In this document: positions 1 through 12,172 of the stretch, piece after piece | How the letters are laid out: each line of letters opens with the position of its first letter | How positions within the stretch are numbered: the first letter of the stretch is position 1 | Origin: Siphonodentalium dalli | Lineage: Eukaryota; Mollusca; Scaphopoda; Gadilida; Siphonodentaliidae | Reading direction: 5' to 3' | DNA: 64,000 bases | NCBI GenBank assembly: GCA_032622095.1 | Contig: CP136062.1 | Coordinates: 224,396,578-224,460,577, forward strand | Program-made: the position numbers and the translations under genes | The notes under the pieces: model-generated | Databases searched by the model: none | What the model was told of the DNA's origin: nothing | Seen by the model: the letters and a program-made list of their open reading frames with translations, nothing else

Positions 1-605
1 AAACTTCGTATATATATATGTGTGTATATATGTGTGTGGGTACTTCATAGAATCCAAAACGCGTGTAAAGATTGAGCTCAAACTTCCTATGTAAGTGTCA
101 AATCCCACCGACACAACCGTGGTCGCGGTTTAGAGAAGCTCAGAGCACCCGTTCTCCAATCTCAAATCACCGCAAAGGCACGGCGTGGGTTAATCAAGTG
201 ATTATTTAATGAGCGTTTGTTTTTGACGCATCTCTATAAAGAGCGTCTGTTTCCCATTCAACATTATTAGCATGCATCTGCAGAGTTATACGGGAACATT
301 GAGTGCTTGCCTATGCGGGCAGATTTATTGGAGCTCTTACAACATCATTGTTATAGTATGTATGACACTTAGGTCAGGGCTTAGGAGGGGGGGTAGTTAT
401 AGGCATAATGCTTCTCAGAAATCCCGGTTACAAACCAACACTCACAATTTCGTATTTATACAAACGTTATCGCTCGAAATTTATTCCCTGCAAGCACGGA
501 TGGCGCGCTTTGTTTTTACAGTATATACCTTCGGTATATACCGAAATCATCCCAGATCAGATTTCTCCCCAGATATACCGTTATAAAGCTACTGGAATCT
601 GCCAA
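1..605 (+). mobile_element. Helitron-like fragment H1 of tandem array
   Basis: Starts inside the conserved 5' part of the array family (gagacttcgtatat, then the tacttcatagaatcc block) and parallels 9415-9870 of copy H8 almost throughout. Its 5' terminus lies outside the window. The 3' tail (stem-loop plus CTAG) is missing: the sequence breaks at ccaatctac and runs straight into the 5' end of the next copy, which implies a deletion at the junction. No protein is encoded, and the short open frames here are not conserved between copies. Confidence 0.7.
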
Positions 606-630
606 TCTACTATATAATTTGAGACTTCCG

Positions 631-661
<31 letters not shown>

Positions 662-3600
662 ATATATGTGGGTACTTCATAGAATCGAAAACGCGTGTAG
701 GAACGGGCATCCCCACGGCAATGTCGGCTTATAAGACATCTTTACTACACATGACCACTGTCGGATACCCGTTTAGGTTCGGACATTCCAAGATGGCGGC
801 GCCCAATAAAAAGATAAACGGTAAGTGTATATATTGTCTCCAAGCATCAATTAACGACATCTTTCGGTGATACACCTTTAAACAGTTATGTAGGAATTTG
901 TATGCCCAACACACACGTAACACGGCTTTCGCATGACAGGCATGTGAATTGTTGTATTGGGCTCATGCATCCGCAAATTTATGTATTGTTGTGGGTAGAT
1001 TAGGTTACCACACATCTTCGGAATGCAAAACCGGCGATATTTTTATTGTCTAACTCCGAAAAACGACCTTTGAAAATTTCAAAATGTTCAGGTTCGGATT
1101 CGCAACATTCGCGATGATTTTGTTCAGGTTCAGACACAATTTTCGTTCAGGTTCGGACAAATTTGGTTCAGGTTCGGACAATTTTAGTTCAGGTTCGGAC
1201 GCATCAAAACCTTACCTATAAATGACATGCCGAGGTGCAGTCGCGATCTTATTGTGCGTGTTATTAACGAACATGCATTGTTGATTTGTTATATCTAAAT
1301 ATGTCAGCTGAAATTTCCAAATATACATGTAGGTGGTATATTCTCCGAATTAATGGGATAAAAGCCACAGTTGAATATTTTCGAGCAATGTCTACTTTAC
1401 TGAAACCAGCTAGTGGGAATTATTACATTTTACATACGAGCAACAGTGGTATTATTACTTATCTTCTGAGTTATCGGGGCTACATGGATATTTAATACCT
1501 GGTTCTCGATTTTGAACCCCGAGGCGGAGCCAAGGGGTTTCAAAAAGAGACATCCGGGTATTAAATCTCCTATAGTATCCCACGATGTTGGCGGAGCTAA
1601 CGATTTTGTCTCGCACCAATAGCTACCACGTGGTGTGCTTTTTTTATAGGTTATCAGATAAATTCACACCAATCAGCACCAATAAGAATAATTCAGTAGC
1701 AGACCTATCGATCCTGTTTTAGGTGACGTCAATTAAGCTCAACGCGCCAGAACAATGTCACGATTGGTGAAACTGCTAGTTCAAGGGTAATTCATAAACA
1801 CGATGTTTCACGTGCTTTTATACGCTCACTGTCAATAGTTACGAGGACATGGCGCATTATTTAAACGTGACGTTGTTGTCAATCAGATTGTTAGTTACAA
1901 CCGGGTGTGGGGACAAGCGTTGTGTGTTATGTTTTCCTATGAAATAGCTGTAATTTTAAATGACATACGATGTGCTCTCTTTCGTGGACATTTGCGTGGA
2001 TAATAATTTTCAAACGTTATCTCACTGTAGATATTTCTGTTCAAAAAAGGGTACACAATTATTGACGCGTGCATTATCAATGGAACTACGCGAAATTCCG
2101 CGGAAGACTGAAAATAGTTTATTACTGCGATAAGTTCTAAAGAAAATCAAATGATCCCGTTTTATTACGTATTCAGTTATTTGGGTTTCTGTGTGTAATA
2201 TTTAACCATTGGGTAAGCACTATTAGAGATGCTTAATTTGCCAACGGAACAGCTGATATTGTTTGCATAAGTTTCGCTACTTCGGCGTCTAAATTCTTGT
2301 TTCGATAAACAATACTTGAAGTTTTGCAGAATTGCTTACCATAAGCATAACATAAAGAGAACACATTATGGTTTCTCGAATAATATATTCCTGAAATATC
2401 GCCGCTCGTGAAGATTCGCATATTTCAGGGTATTATTCGGCATAGCATAGGTATTCTCTATGTTCGCATAGTGCTGAATAGAATGCAACATGTTCGGGCT
2501 CTAATTAATAGTCCTGCATAATAGTCGTGTGACAAATGGTTAACTTGCAAGTGGATTCAACATTTAGAAATAAGGCAAAACACATAAGGCTTATATTGAA
2601 ACGAATATGTTTCGTGTGAATACCCAAATATATCATCCAATTATTGATACAAAACATGGTATATATTGTCTATCTATCAGCAAGTATTTATGGGCAAATT
2701 GTGGGAACAGCTATATAATCACATTCATCGTATAAGCAGTCTAACAAAATAGAGTTACTGTTCGTGGCTCGTTTCTGCGCTTTATATCTGGGAATATATT
2801 GTTAAATACATGATTGGTAAATACATATTGGTAAATACATGATTACACGGCTTGTTGAGGGGGGGGGGGGGTCGCATCGGGGGACACGAGCCTCTACCGG
2901 GGCATACCACACAGTATCTCTCTCAGAAAGCCGTGTAACTTATAGTATGGACAGTTATCTGCTCATCTGCGTGCGGCGACCTTTGTGGCATCGTATTTGG
3001 ATGTGGAGGGGAATCACGTGATCGCATACATCTCACACGCATAAAATAAGAAAGTCCGCCTAAATTATTCACGAGTGGGCTAAAACCAAGCCTCGTGTTC
3101 CCCATTTATCGTTTCTTTTACGAATGGAATATAACCAAATGCACAAAAACGCAATAATAACGCGACTGTACCTCGGCTTGTCATTTTTATGCGAAGTTTT
3201 TGATGCGTCCGAATCTGAACCAAATTTTTCCGAACCTGAACGAAAATTGTGTCTGAACCTGAACAAAATCATCGGGAATATTGCGAATCCGAACCTGAAC
3301 ATTATGAAATTTTCAAAGGTCGTTTTTCGGAGTTAGACAATAAAAATATCGCAGGTTTTGAATTCTGAAGATGTGTGGTAACATAATCGACCCACAACAA
3401 TACCTAAATTCGCGGATCCATGATCCCAGGGCAAACAAATGCGAAAAAGCGAACATTTCGCCGCCTCGATAAAATTTCGAAAAATTATGACGACTTGACA
3501 CGCCAAATACAACAATTCAAATGCCTGTCACGCGAAAGGCGTGTTACGTATGTGTTGGGCATACAAATTCCTACATAACTGTTTAAAGGTGTATCACCGA

Positions 3601-4300
3601 AAGATGTCGTTAATTGATGCTTGGAGACAATATATACACTTACCGTTTATCTTCTTTATTGGGTGCCGCCATCTTGGAATGTCCGAACCTAAACGGGTAT
3701 CCGACAGTGATGACAGCAGATGGACAATTGGTCTCTATATATATGTACCAAAATTACGCCGCGTTGGTGACTGGGAAATTCCAGGGAATGCCGATTGAGC
3801 TCAAACTTGCTACCTACGGGAAGTGTCATATATATGAGTGTGTCCTTTATAGACTTGAACCGATTGAGCTCAAACTTGCTAAATATTGACTGGGAAATTC
3901 CAGGGAATGCCGATTGAGCTCAAACTTGCTACCTACGGGAAGTGTCATATATATGTGTCTGTCCTTTATAGACTCGAACCGATTGAGCTCAAACTTGCTA
4001 AATACGGGAAGTGCATGTCATGGACGGGTTCATTGAAAAACAAAACAAAATCGGGTAAAATTGAAAAACAAAATTAAAAAGGCACAATTAACTCCTTGAA
4101 AAACCAAAAAAACAAACAAAATTCAATTAACAAATTAAAAAAGCACAATTAACTCATTGAAAAACAAAATAATTAACTCGTTGAAAAACAAAAAATTGCC
4201 GAAATTGCTGCAAATGCAGCACAAGTGTCTCGGAACCTATAGCAATTGCTTTTTCGAACAAAGCCATGGGACGAATGCCGCCAGTGGTGGGCTAACCTGC
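606..4300 (+). mobile_element. Helitron-like copy H2, interrupted by a nested DNA transposon
   Basis: Begins with TCTACTATATAATTTGAG after an A, matching the TC-start terminus of its neighbours. It ends near the conserved tail (tgccgccagtggtgggctaacctgct), where the final AG and the next copy's first bases are deleted. Without the 756-3709 insertion it is about 740 bp. Internal modules are a repeated 'gattgagctcaaacttgct' unit and an A-rich stretch; no Rep/helicase is present, so it is non-autonomous. Confidence 0.75.
756..3709. mobile_element. Non-autonomous DNA transposon with ~0.5 kb inverted ends and 5-bp target duplication
   Basis: The left end begins CACTGTCGGATACCC and the right end is its reverse complement. 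Inverted similarity extends over roughly 756-1262 and 3142-3709, with an extra block near 3430-3510 in the right arm. Both arms contain short 'ttcaggttcggaca' subrepeats. ATGAC flanks the element at 751-755 and 3710-3714, and the paralogous unoccupied site at 4495-4499 has one ATGAC. A 5-bp duplication and a CACTG start recall Transib/RAG-like elements (CAC start, 5-bp duplication), but the class is not certain. The centre (1270-3140) has no convincing transposase, only short frames and a G-run near 2860. Confidence 0.85.
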
Positions 4301-4304
4301 TCCG

Positions 4305-4374
<70 letters not shown>

Positions 4375-5067
4375 TATATATATATAAATAGATATGTATG
4401 TGTGTATATATGTGGGTACTTCATAGAATCGAAAACGCGTGTAGGAACGGGCATCCCCACAGCAATGTCGGCTTATAACACATCTTTACTACACATGACA
4501 GCCGATGGACAATTGGTCTCTATATATGTACCAAAATTACGCCGCGTTGGTGACTGGGAAATTCCAGGGAATGCTGATTGAGCTCAAACTTGCTACCTAC
4601 GGGAAGTGTCATATATATGAGTGTGTCCTTTATAGACTCGAACCGATTGAGCTCAAACTAGCTAAATATTTACTGGGAAATTCCAGGGAATGCCGATTGA
4701 GCTCAAACTTGCTACCTACGGGAAGTGTCATATATATGTGTGTGTCCTTTATAGACTCGAACCGATTGAGCTCAAACTTGCTAAATACGGGAAGTGTCAT
4801 GGACGGGTTCATTGAAAAACCAAAAAAAATCGGGTAAAATTGAAAAACAAAATTAAAAAGGCACAATTAACTCCTTGAAAAACCAAACAAAATCGGGTCA
4901 AATTTAAAAACAAAAAATTCAATTAAAAATTAAATTAAATTTGTCATGTTTCTGACTATTGCCGAAATTTGCTGCAAATGCAGCACAAGTGTCTCGGAAC
5001 CTGTTGCAATTGCTTTTTCGAACAAAGCCATGGGACGAATGCCGCCAGTGGCGGGTTAACCTGCTAG
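4301..5067 (+). mobile_element. Helitron-like copy H3
   Basis: Starts abruptly at ccgtatata because the terminal ~25 bp were lost at the junction with H2, and ends with the stem-loop tail and CTAG at 5064-5067. It repeats the module order of H2 (two 'gggaagtgtcatatatat' units, A-rich tract, then the 'tgtctcggaacctgttgcaa' block). It carries the empty site (4495-4499) for the transposon inserted in H2. Confidence 0.8.
4303..4390. repeat. (AT)n microsatellite
   Basis: Nearly uninterrupted TA dinucleotides, expanded from the short tatata tract present near the 5' end of every Helitron copy (for example 630-650 and 8373-8400). Confidence 0.95.
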
Positions 5068-5859
5068 TCTATACTATATATTTTGAGAACTCCGTGTATT
5101 CGAGAGATAGCGCACACCCTCCGGACCTCAATGATATGATCGTGAATGAGTATTGATATACCCCACTAAACTTTGACAAACACCAGTAATGGTGTGTAGA
5201 TCATTTACATATATCTCCTATATATTTTGATACAATCTATCTAATTTACATATCTCTCTTATATATTTATGTTTGTGTGTGTGTTGTACTTCATACAAAT
5301 CTACGATTCTCGACCGATCGGGACGAAACTTGGTACGTGTGTGTAGTTTGACCAGGCGGGCCCGTGCAGCGCATGCGCAGACGAGATCTCGGAAACGGGT
5401 GGAGCTATCGACTTGAAATTTGCTATGTGAATGTATCTTGCGCCGGGTACAATTTTTATCGGGTCGCCGAGCCCGTGCAGCGCATGCGCAGACGAGATCT
5501 CGGAAACGGGTGGAGCTATCGACTTGAAATTTGCTATGTGAATGTATCTTGCGCCGGGTACAAATTTGATCGGGCCATCGAGCCCGTGCGACGCCCGTGC
5601 AGCGCATGCGCAGACGAGATCTCGGAAACCGGTGGAGCTATCGACTTGAAATTTGCTATGTGAATGTATCTTGCGCCAGGTACAAATTTGATCGGGTCGC
5701 CGAGCCCATGCGACGCCAGCTTCGCGCATGCGCAGACCAGATCTCGGAAACGGGTGGAGCTATCGGGTACAATTTGTTCTTATTGAAACGCGTGGAGCTA
5801 AAAATTAAAAAAAAATGTCATGTTTCGGACAAGCCGCCGGTGGCGGGCTAACCTGCTAG
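5068..5859 (+). mobile_element. Helitron-like copy H4 with four GCGCATGCGC modules
   Basis: TC start directly after the CTAG of H3; ends CTAG at 5856-5859. The interior is a tandem of four ~110-125 bp modules, each containing GCGCATGCGC (5369, 5480, 5602, 5724) followed by agacgagatctcggaaac and a 'gagctatcgacttgaaattt' block. The open frames seen on both strands here (up to 142 aa, minus strand) simply translate this tandem repeat and are not genes. Confidence 0.85.
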
Positions 5860-7232
5860 TCTATACTATATATTTTGAGACTTCGTATATGTGTGTGTGT
5901 GTGTGTACTTCATAGAATCCAAAACGACTGGTCCGATCGAGCTCAAACTTCGTATATAAAGGTAAAAAGCCACGGGGGTCGTCCGCGTAGCATTTTGGAG
6001 ACGCTCAGAGCACTATTTCTCCACTCCCAATCATTTTATTGATCCGTAAACACGGAAGGGGTTAATCCAAGAAGAGTAACTCTACATCTGTATATGTATA
6101 TTTTTATAGAACAAATATGCCTTAAAGCGCCAAATAATTCACCACCTGCGTGTATTCAAGAATATGAATCACACCAAAATTAAGCGAATTGTATATGGAA
6201 TGTGTATGTATAAGCTGCCATGTGTATATCATTCCCAGAATCCTACCATATCATGACATTCTATTAGTTAATATAAAACACCGTCAACTGTTGGGGGAAT
6301 CGCGATATAGGCAAGCGAGCAAAGAGAGTTTAATGTCATCATACGCTATTTCGCTATTGCGAAATGGATGATCGTTATATGTAGCATAATTAAACGACAT
6401 ATTTAATTATGTTTGTGTGTGAATAACGTTGGTGAAGACTTCCAATATCATATTAAATGGTCAAATACGTGCTTTCATATCCGTATACTCAAAATAATAT
6501 ATATTTTACAAGCTCGACATGCCATGTTTGTGTATATGGTACACTACCGTTCCAACACATCTTGCTGATACTTCCGTTCCAACACATCTTGCTATTTATC
6601 ATTTTGCTGGTGAGAAAGTTTATGTTCACTTTGGTGCTATTTATATGCACAGAAAAAGGTACCATTACTCGGGAAAGCAACCTACTGAAATGCATATAGA
6701 TGTACGCGAATCATATGTTGCGTTCTCACACAATGCAGTTATCCCAAATCCGCGCTCTTTAAAATAGAATTGGCTGCATGGCTGGCCTACTTCTGATGGC
6801 ACAGTATGTTACGCACCTGTCCGACTAAGTCACTTTGAACCCAAAATGTATACAAAATTCGCACAGGCTCTTCACATTGAAACGGGTACCCACAAGTGAT
6901 ATATATGTGTGTGTTATTTATAGACTCGGACCGATTGAGCTCAAACTTGGTGTCTACGGGAAGTGTCATGGACGGGTTAAAAACTTGGTATCTACGGGAA
7001 GTGTCATGGACGGGTTAAATTGTGACCCCGACCTGACCTTGACCTTCAAAATGATCAATTCAAGGTCAAATCGGGTAAAATTGAAAAAAAAAAAATTAAA
7101 TTAAAAAATTAAAAAGGCACAATTAACTCATTGAAAAAAAAAAAATTAAATTAGTGTCTCGGAACCTGTTGCAATTGCTTTGTCGAACAAAGCCATGGGA
7201 CGAATGCCGCCAGTGGCGGGCTAACCTGCTAG
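5860..7232 (+). mobile_element. Helitron-like copy H5
   Basis: Starts TCTATACTATATATTTTG after CTAG and ends CTAG at 7229-7232. It is the longest copy (1373 bp). Roughly 6060-6830 is unlike the other copies and carries a small direct repeat 'gttccaacacatcttgct' at 6549 and 6574. No coding potential recognised. Confidence 0.8.
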
Positions 7233-8346
7233 TACTATATATTTTGAGACTTCCATATGTGTGTGTGTACTTAATAGAATCGAAAACGGCTGGCTCGATT
7301 GAGTTCAAACTTGCCATCTAAGGGTAAAAACCCACAAACACCGTAGTTGTCGCGTTTTGGAGAAGCTCAGAGCACCAGTTCTCCAATCCCAAATCACTGC
7401 AATGGCACGGCGTGGGTTAATCAAGTGATTATTTAATGAGCGTTTGTTTTTGACGCATCGCTATAAAGAGCGTCTGTTTACCATTCAACGTTATTAGCAT
7501 CTGCAGAGAGATATACGGGAACATTGACTGGTTTCCTATGCGGGGAGATTTATTGGATGCCATAGTACTCTTACAACATCATTGTTATAGTATATATGAC
7601 ACTTAGGTCAGGGCTTAGGGGGGGTAGTTATAGGCATAATGCTTCTCAGAAATCCCGGTTACAAACCAACACTCACAATTTCGTATTTACGCAAACGCAT
7701 ACAGGAACAAGTGCTTTCCTATTTTTAGAACGCAACACATGATACCAAACAAAATTGCGTTGCGTTGGTGATGGCGTTCACGATGGGATTAATTGACTGT
7801 CCGCTCTTTGCGAGGATGGGGTTCACGACGGGATTAACTTTGCGGGGACTATTGACCATCTCGTAAGGGTGGACAACCTCTGTCAGGGGCTGCTCAATGG
7901 CCACGGGCAGGTTTTAAAAAATCATACCTCTTCTGGGTCTGGGCGTGTATAGACATGAACGTGTTGTGTTCCTAAGAACGCGGAGCATGTTGTTTTCCTA
8001 AGAACGCTGATCGGGTAAGTTTTTCCGCCCTAGGTGAGTTCAAACTTCGTATATAAGTGTAAAAACACACGGGGATCGTCGACGTCGCATTGTGTGAAAC
8101 ATTCTTATGTATGTCGTTCCTAGGAACGGGGGAATTTTTCATCGGGTCAGTCTTAACCTTCAAACGGGTACCCACAAATTATATATTGTGACCCCGACAT
8201 GACCTTGACCTTGAAAATGATCAATTCAAGGTCAAATCGGGTAAAATATTGAAAAACCCAATATTAACTCATTGAAAAACACAAACAAAACATAAAACCT
8301 TGTCATGTTTCTGACCAAGCACGCCAGTGGCGGGCTAACCTGCTAG
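7233..8346 (+). mobile_element. Helitron-like copy H6
   Basis: Follows CTAG but its first bases are TACTATATATTTTG, lacking the TCTA seen at most junctions. Ends CTAG at 8343-8346 after the stem-loop. Contains the module with 'cagagcaccagttctccaatccc' shared with H1, H7 and H8. Confidence 0.8.
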
Positions 8347-8373
8347 TCTATACTATATATTTTGAGACTTCCG

Positions 8374-8404
<31 letters not shown>

Positions 8405-9398
8405 TTCATAGATTCGAAAACGGGTTGACCGATCGGGACCAAACTTCCTATCTAAAGGTAAAATCCCAGGGGAATCGTCGTCGCGGAGTTTTGGAGAAGC
8501 TCAGAGCACCCGTTCTCCAATCCCAAAATCACTGCACGGCGGGGGTTAATCGCGTTGATAGTTAATGAGCGTTTGTTTTTGACGCATCGCTATAAAGAGC
8601 GTCTGTTTTCCTTTCAACGTTATTAGCATCTGCAGCGAGATATACGGGAACAATACTTTTCAGTGGTTAGCTATGTGGGGAGATTTATTGGATGCCATAG
8701 TACTCCTACAACATCATTAGGTCAGGGCTTAGGGGGGGGGGGGGGGGGGGGTAGTTAGTGTGGATATAGGCATAATGGACAAATCATAATGCTTCTCAGA
8801 AATCCCGGTTACAAACCAACACTCACAATTTCGTCTTTTGCATCAGATACCAACACCTCGACCGATCGGGACGAAACTTGGTACGTGAGTGTAGTTTGAC
8901 CAGGTGGTCGTCGTTGTCATATTGTTGAGCCTGTGCGACGCCCGTGCAGCGCATGCGCAGATGAGATCTCGGAAACGGGTGGAGCTATCGACTTGAAATT
9001 TGGTATGTGAATGTATCTTGCCCCGGATACGAATTTTATCGGGTCGCCGAGCCCGTGCGACGTCAGCTTCGCGCATGCGCAGACCAGATCTCGAAAACGG
9101 GTAGAGCTATCGACTTGAAATTTGGTATGTGAATGTATCTTGCCCCGGATACGAATTTTATCGGGTCGCCGAGCCCGTACGATGCCAGATTTGTCCGGGG
9201 AGTGTTTTGGACGGGTCAAATCATGACCACAACCTGACCTTGACCTACAAAATTGTCAATTCAAGGTCAAATCGGATAAAACTTGCTGATTTCGACGAAA
9301 TTTGGTACAAATGCAGCAAGTGTCTCGGAACCTGTTGCAATTGCTTTTTCGAACAAAGCCATGGCACGAATGCCGCCAGTGGCGGGCTAACCTGCTAG
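8347..9398 (+). mobile_element. Helitron-like copy H7
   Basis: TC start after CTAG, CTAG at 9395-9398. Holds a ~23 nt G-run near 8729-8752 and two GCGCATGCGC modules (8949, 9071). The 3' tail block (tgtctcggaacctgttgcaa to the stem-loop) is typical of the family. Confidence 0.85.
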
Positions 9399-10517
9399 TC
9401 TATACTATATATTTTGAGACTTCGTATATATGTGTGTGTGTACTTCATAGAATCCAAAACGCGTGTACAGATTGAGCTCAAACTTCCTATGTAAGTGTCA
9501 AATCCCACCGACACGACCGTGGTCGTGGTTTAGAGAAGCTCAGAGCACCCGTTCTCCAATCTCAAATCACCGCAAAGGCACGGCGTGGGTTAATCAAGTG
9601 ATTATTTAATGAGCGTTTGTTTTTGACGCATCTCTATAAAGAGCGTCTGTTTGCCATTCAACGTTATTTGCATCTGCAGAGAGATATACGGAACATACAT
9701 TAAATTTAAAAAACATTTGTTTCTGACCAACCCTGCGAGCACGGATGGCGCGCATTGTTTTTACAGTATATAGTTATATACTGAAATCATCCCAGATAAT
9801 CACGAATATATCATCAGATTTCTCCCCAGATATACCGTTATAAAGCTACTGGAATCTGCCAATCTACGGGAAATTCCAGGGAATGCCGATTGAGCTCAAA
9901 CTTGCTACCCACGGGAAGTGTCATATATATGAGTGTGTCCTTTATAGACTCGAACCGATTGAGCTCAAACTTGCTAAATAAGAAAATAGCCCCCAAGCCG
10001 TAAATATCAACAACAACGATAGTACTAAATACACGTTTTCGGCAATGTGAGAGTTTTCGGGAAGCCGTGATGCCAACAACAACGACTCGAAGCCCTGAAT
10101 GCCAACAACAGATTCAATGCAATGTTATCTATTATGCAGAGAGATTTCACGACATTACGACGGGTACGGCAGACTCGAAATATTATGCAGACAGATTTCC
10201 CGACGGGAAGCGTTTGTTTTAAATTCAATGCAATGTTATCGTAGAGAGATTTCACGAAACAAAGAATGCGTTGTCTGTCGTTCCTAGGAAGGGGGGATTT
10301 CTACGGTTAAATTTTTCCGCCAGAAACAAAAAAATTAATTAAAACAATTTACAATTTAATTAAAACAATTTAAAATTAAAAAAAATTAACAATAAAAAAA
10401 ACAATTCAGAAACAAAATATATTAAATTTAAAAAACATTAAATTCATATTCAAAAATGTCATGTTTCTGAAACAAAGCCATGGGACGAATGCCGCCAGTG
10501 GCGGGCTAACCTGCTAG
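9399..10517 (+). mobile_element. Helitron-like copy H8
   Basis: TC start after CTAG, CTAG at 10514-10517. Its first ~470 bp match H1; its central part (9870-10320) combines the 'gattgagctcaaacttgct' unit with an unrelated segment and an A-rich tract. Non-coding. Confidence 0.85.
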
Positions 10518-11298
10518 TACTATATATTTTGAGACTTCCGTATATATATATGTGTGTACTTTATAGAATCGAAAACGGCTGGCTCGATTGATTTCAAACT
10601 TCCCATCTAAGGGTAAAAACCCACGAACACCGTAGTTGTCGCGTTTTGGAGAAGCTCTGAGCACCCTTTCTCCACTCCCAAAATCACCGCAAAGGCACAG
10701 CGGGGGTTAAGGCATCAACGGTCTTTATATTGACCATATTTGGAGGTGTTAAGGATCAACGCTCTTTATTACAATCGAAGCTGCTAAACGGCTACCCATG
10801 CGTAAAATACGGATGCAAAACGAAACGCGGAATGCAATTATCTCGATTAAAAAGGCAGAATGTGTTGTTGTGTCATATATGTCCTAGGAACAGGGGAATT
10901 TTTCATCGGGTCAGTCTTTGAGGGACGGGTACCATGAATTAATTCATGAAAAACAAAAAATGCGTGTTGTGCTGTCTTTCATAGGAAGGGAAGGGGGATT
11001 TCAGACGAGATCTCGGAAACGGGTGGAGCTATCGACTTGAAATTTGCTATGTGAATGTATCTTGCCCCGGATACGAATTTTATCGGGTTGCCGAGCCCGT
11101 GCGACGCCAGCTTCGCGCATGCGCAGACCAGATCTCGGAAACGGGTAGAGCTATCGACTTGAAATTTGGTTTTTGAATAGCCCGGACAACGTCGGGCTCA
11201 TCATTAACTCATTGAAAAACAAATAATTTAATTAATTTAAAAAATTTAAAATAGTCATGTTTCTGACGATTGCCGCCAGTGGCGGGCTAACCTGCTAG
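10518..11298 (+). mobile_element. Helitron-like copy H9 carrying a second 3'-end stem-loop
   Basis: Begins TACTATATATTTTG after CTAG and ends CTAG at 11295-11298, followed by T. At 11183-11206 it contains gcccggacaacgtcgggctc, the terminal stem-loop of the family-2 Helitron at 28599-28970, but without a CTAG behind it; the family-1 tail follows instead. Includes one GCGCATGCGC (11115). Last unit of the array. Confidence 0.85.
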
Positions 11299-12172
11299 TT
11301 GTTATATAAATAGAACTTTTAGATAGAGGCCTCCAGCGTGGTGCTCTGAATGAATACGAGCTGCAAAATGTCTCCGATTGATTGTATTTATTGTCATATT
11401 AAGTGGGAATCAAGTGAATAAGATATATGCTTATATTCAATGATTAAAATAACGGGAAAAAAAACCGCAAATAAATAAGACAGTCGTGAATATCAGCAAG
11501 CCTTGAAATAGTTTGTCTGTCATTTGCAGAATGAGGTTCCCAGAGGGTGAATTTAGTGATGCTATCCTACACAGTGGGCTAGCATCACCAAATTCACCCT
11601 CTGGGAAACTCATTCTGCTAAGGCCAAATAAAATCAATTATAATTGATAGATACGTTTCCAGATGGGTCTTCGATTCGTATTTATTATTTCATACCCAGG
11701 AAACTCTATTGGTAATGTTGCGGAAGAGATAATCCACCTTTAATATATAGACTCACTACCTGTGTATATGATTCGGTCAAACAAAACAGTTCTCATCTCT
11801 CATACGATCATCACCAAAATTCATATGGATATCTGTGGTGACCACTAGATGGGAGCGTTCAATTCTTTCCTATATTCATTAAAAATTTCAAATTTGAATC
11901 CATCGGCACATCCTGCAAGCCGCATTTATGGGAGAATTGTTTTGAAAGTTAACAAGCATGTTTAGGATCACCTCCAGATGGGAGCTATTGAATTTTAACC
12001 ATTTTTGTTGAAAAAACTGGCCGCCAGCTGCCATCTAGGAGTTTACTCTTTGCATGATTGACCTCCAGTATTGCTTAAACAGTTAAACTTATCTTATTCT
12101 TAATCCAGTTATTCCCTATGCATTTTGAGCTTCAGTGTCATTTTCATATAATATATACTCACTATTTTACAG
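11299..12172. other. Intergenic/intronic stretch with a fold-back MITE and a dispersed repeat
   Basis: 11491-11625 is a fold-back MITE whose two arms, cccagagggtgaattt and its complement, enclose about 30 bp; at least eight relatives lie in this window. 11770-12075 is a diverged copy of the repeat arrayed at 57215-58300 (cgatcatcaccaaa, agatgggagc, ggccgccag blocks). No gene is seen between 11299 and the EGF exon; if the gene extends upstream this is intron. Confidence 0.7.

Noticed and set aside
2839-3336. Short overlapping frames in the long-inverted-repeat transposon as a transposase
   Set aside because: None exceeds ~80 codons and no DDE/D or zinc-binding pattern is seen.
4157-4460. Ile/Tyr-rich frames on both strands
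   Set aside because: Translation of the (AT)n tract.
5218-5729. Overlapping minus-strand frames of 129 and 142 codons
   Set aside because: They translate the ~115-bp Helitron modules in H4; similar frames arise in H7 and 28599-28970 wherever the module repeats.
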